Origin: an uncultured Methylococcaceae bacterium
GTDB lineage: Bacteria; Pseudomonadota; Gammaproteobacteria; Methylococcales; Methylomonadaceae
NCBI GenBank assembly: GCA_913009515.1
Contig: CAJVYO010000084.1
Span: 1 to 7,417 of the forward strand
DNA: 7,417 nucleotides
Direction: 5' to 3'
Part shown: positions 6,351 through 7,417 of the stretch, piece after piece
Layout of the letters: every line of letters begins with the position of its first letter
How positions within the stretch are numbered: the first letter of the stretch is position 1
The notes under the pieces: model-generated
Seen by the model: the letters and a program-made list of their open reading frames with translations, nothing else
Told to the model about the DNA's origin: nothing
Database searches by the model: none
Program-made: the position numbers and the translations under genes

Positions 6351-6364
6351 TTGGATGAGGGGAT
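6331..6364. repeat. REP-like extragenic palindrome (candidate dispersed repeat)
   Basis: The stem-loop CCTTCTCC-AGAG-GGAGAAGG is followed by TTGGATGAGGGGAT. This combination of a pyrimidine/purine palindrome and a GGATGAGGGG tail is, from memory, very like short repeats scattered between genes in many gammaproteobacterial genomes. It fills most of the 58-base ubiK/recD junction and is richer in G and C than its surroundings. Only one copy is present here, so its repeat status is inferred. Confidence 0.5.
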
Positions 6365-6370
6365 ATTTTT

Positions 6371-7417
6371 TTAATTAATCCGTGCCGCTAAACCACTTTG
6401 ACGCTCTACTTTTCGCATCAAACTGGCAACGAAAATCTCTTTAGTGGTTAACACTTTCAAATTCTCTTTAGTCCGTGTCATTCCTGTATAAATCAACTCT
6501 TTAGTGAGTATCGGATTTAACACCTCAGGCAATACTAACAAAACTTCGTTAAATTCAGAGCCTTGGCTTTTATGAATGGTCATTGCAAACACCGTTTCAC
6601 ACGCGGATAACCGCGCAGGTAAATATTTACGCACATCACCATTCGGCAACAAAAAAAACACCATCAATTGCCCTGATTTTTCAGTATCCGGCAAACAAAT
6701 ACCGATATCACCATTATAAAGCTGCAATATCGGATTGTTTCTAGTCATCATCACCGGTCGTCCCGCATACCAATCACTTTGCTGCTGAATTAAACCCTGC
6801 TGTTTCAAGCTGCCTAAAACATGCTGATTAATATCATCCACACTTAAACGCGTGGCACATAACACTTGAAAACGATTAAACGCCGCATAAATAGTTTTAA
6901 AATCGGCTTGTTGTTTTAATAACTGCAAATAATGACTATATTGTTCAGCAATATACAGTGTCACATTCTCGGTTAATAAACTCACACTGTTATCAGCATC
7001 CGATAATAACTGCCACGCCTGTTCTGCCTGCTGTTCATTAATCGCGGTTGCAAGCTTTTTGATATGCCCTGAAAAACGATACGACTTTTTTAAGGCTTGG
7101 GTGCAATCAGGCAACGCCGCACTTAAATCGGCTAATACCGTGCCGGTTTCTACTGAACTAAGCTGGTCTTTATCGCCTAATAAAATTAAGCGTACATTAT
7201 CTTTTAAGGCATTGACTAATTTAGCCATTAACGCTAAATCAATCATCGATGATTCATCGACCACCACAATATCATAGGGTAAACGCCGTTCATGATTATA
7301 TTTAAAATACGGTGAAGGGGTTTTAGCCCCTAATAAACGATGAATAGTCACCACTTTTTCAGGAATTAACTGTTTAATGGCAGTCGAACAGGCCAAACCT
7401 TGTTTACTTTGCCCAAT
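6371..7417 (-). CDS. recD: RecBCD enzyme subunit RecD, C-terminal part (5' end outside window)
   Basis: RecD is the 5'-3' superfamily 1 helicase subunit of the RecBCD nuclease, which processes double-strand ends for recombination and degrades foreign linear DNA. The reading frame is open to the right edge, so the gene continues beyond base 7417. About 348 of an expected 600 or so residues are visible, without the Walker A motif. Counting from the edge, the helicase motifs are TIHRLLG (22-30 region), motif II VVVDESSM (51-58), motif III LLGDKDQLSSVETG (79-92), motif IV SYRF (112-115), motif V with TIHKSQGSEF (280-289) and motif VI YTGMTRTKENL (310-320). This motif set fits RecD better than RecB or UvrD. 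RecD2 is less likely but cannot be excluded without the N-terminus. The TTG near 7394 is an internal Leu codon, not a start. The gene converges with ubiK. recB or recC may lie to the right of the window. Confidence 0.93.
   Translation of the reverse strand: MGQSKQGLACSTAIKQLIPEKVVTIHRLLGAKTPSPYFKYNHERRLPYDIVVVDESSMIDLALMAKLVNALKDNVRLILLGDKDQLSSVETGTVLADLSAALPDCTQALKKSYRFSGHIKKLATAINEQQAEQAWQLLSDADNSVSLLTENVTLYIAEQYSHYLQLLKQQADFKTIYAAFNRFQVLCATRLSVDDINQHVLGSLKQQGLIQQQSDWYAGRPVMMTRNNPILQLYNGDIGICLPDTEKSGQLMVFFLLPNGDVRKYLPARLSACETVFAMTIHKSQGSEFNEVLLVLPEVLNPILTKELIYTGMTRTKENLKVLTTKEIFVASLMRKVERQSGLAARIN

Noticed and set aside
7241..7254. Perfect 14-base palindrome AATCATCGATGATT
   Set aside because: It falls on the codons of the helicase motif II region (DESSMID) of recD, so coding constraint explains it.
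7059..7277. Plus-strand open frame opposite recD
   Set aside because: Antisense to helicase motifs II-III of recD. The conserved frame is the minus strand.
7394..7396. TTG as the start codon of the RecD-like protein
   Set aside because: The frame stays open upstream to the window edge, and the Walker A region expected just before is simply outside the window.

Overview
The window looks like ordinary chromosomal housekeeping DNA from an AT-leaning gammaproteobacterium (roughly 40% GC by eye). The evidence is the gene set itself: dxr next to rseP, a CGYC-type DsbC, RecD, UbiK (known from ubiquinone-using proteobacteria), and a MarR-type regulator with a cysteine-rich tail. The family or genus cannot be fixed from sequence alone. 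A sulfur oxidiser, a type I methanotroph or another environmental gammaproteobacterium would all fit, and the adjacent rpe-rpiA pair would suit a pentose-phosphate-cycling lifestyle.

Layout: (1) 1-3002, envelope and isoprenoid genes on the + strand. These are the C-terminal three quarters of dxr (cut by the window edge), rseP overlapping it by one base, then a dsbC-like periplasmic disulfide isomerase where many gammaproteobacteria carry bamA. (2) 3003-5361, a short leader with a likely sigma70 promoter, then rpe, rpiA and a DHH-family phosphoesterase, all + strand with small gaps, closed by a 10-bp perfect hairpin at 5374-5398. (3) 5415-6312, a MarR-family regulator with a four-cysteine C-terminal cluster, whose predicted promoter lies so close to its ATG that the mRNA may be leaderless, followed by ubiK. 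(4) 6313-6370, a convergent junction with an 8-bp hairpin inside a sequence resembling a dispersed REP-like palindrome. (5) 6371-7417, the C-terminal part of recD on the - strand, running off the right edge.

The genes fall into functional groups. Dxr makes isoprenoid precursor in the cytoplasm, RseP works in the inner membrane on stress signalling, and DsbC repairs disulfides in the periplasm. Rpe and RpiA both act on ribulose 5-phosphate, linking it to xylulose 5-phosphate and ribose 5-phosphate. UbiK supports ubiquinone synthesis, and RecD belongs to the RecBCD recombination nuclease.

I found no mobile element, CRISPR array, tRNA, rRNA or defence system, and no clear previously undescribed system. 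The points most worth a second look are the cysteine cluster and possible leaderless start of the MarR regulator, the unassigned substrate of the DHH protein, the dsbC gene in the usual bamA position, and the REP-like palindrome. No gap between genes exceeds 300 bases.
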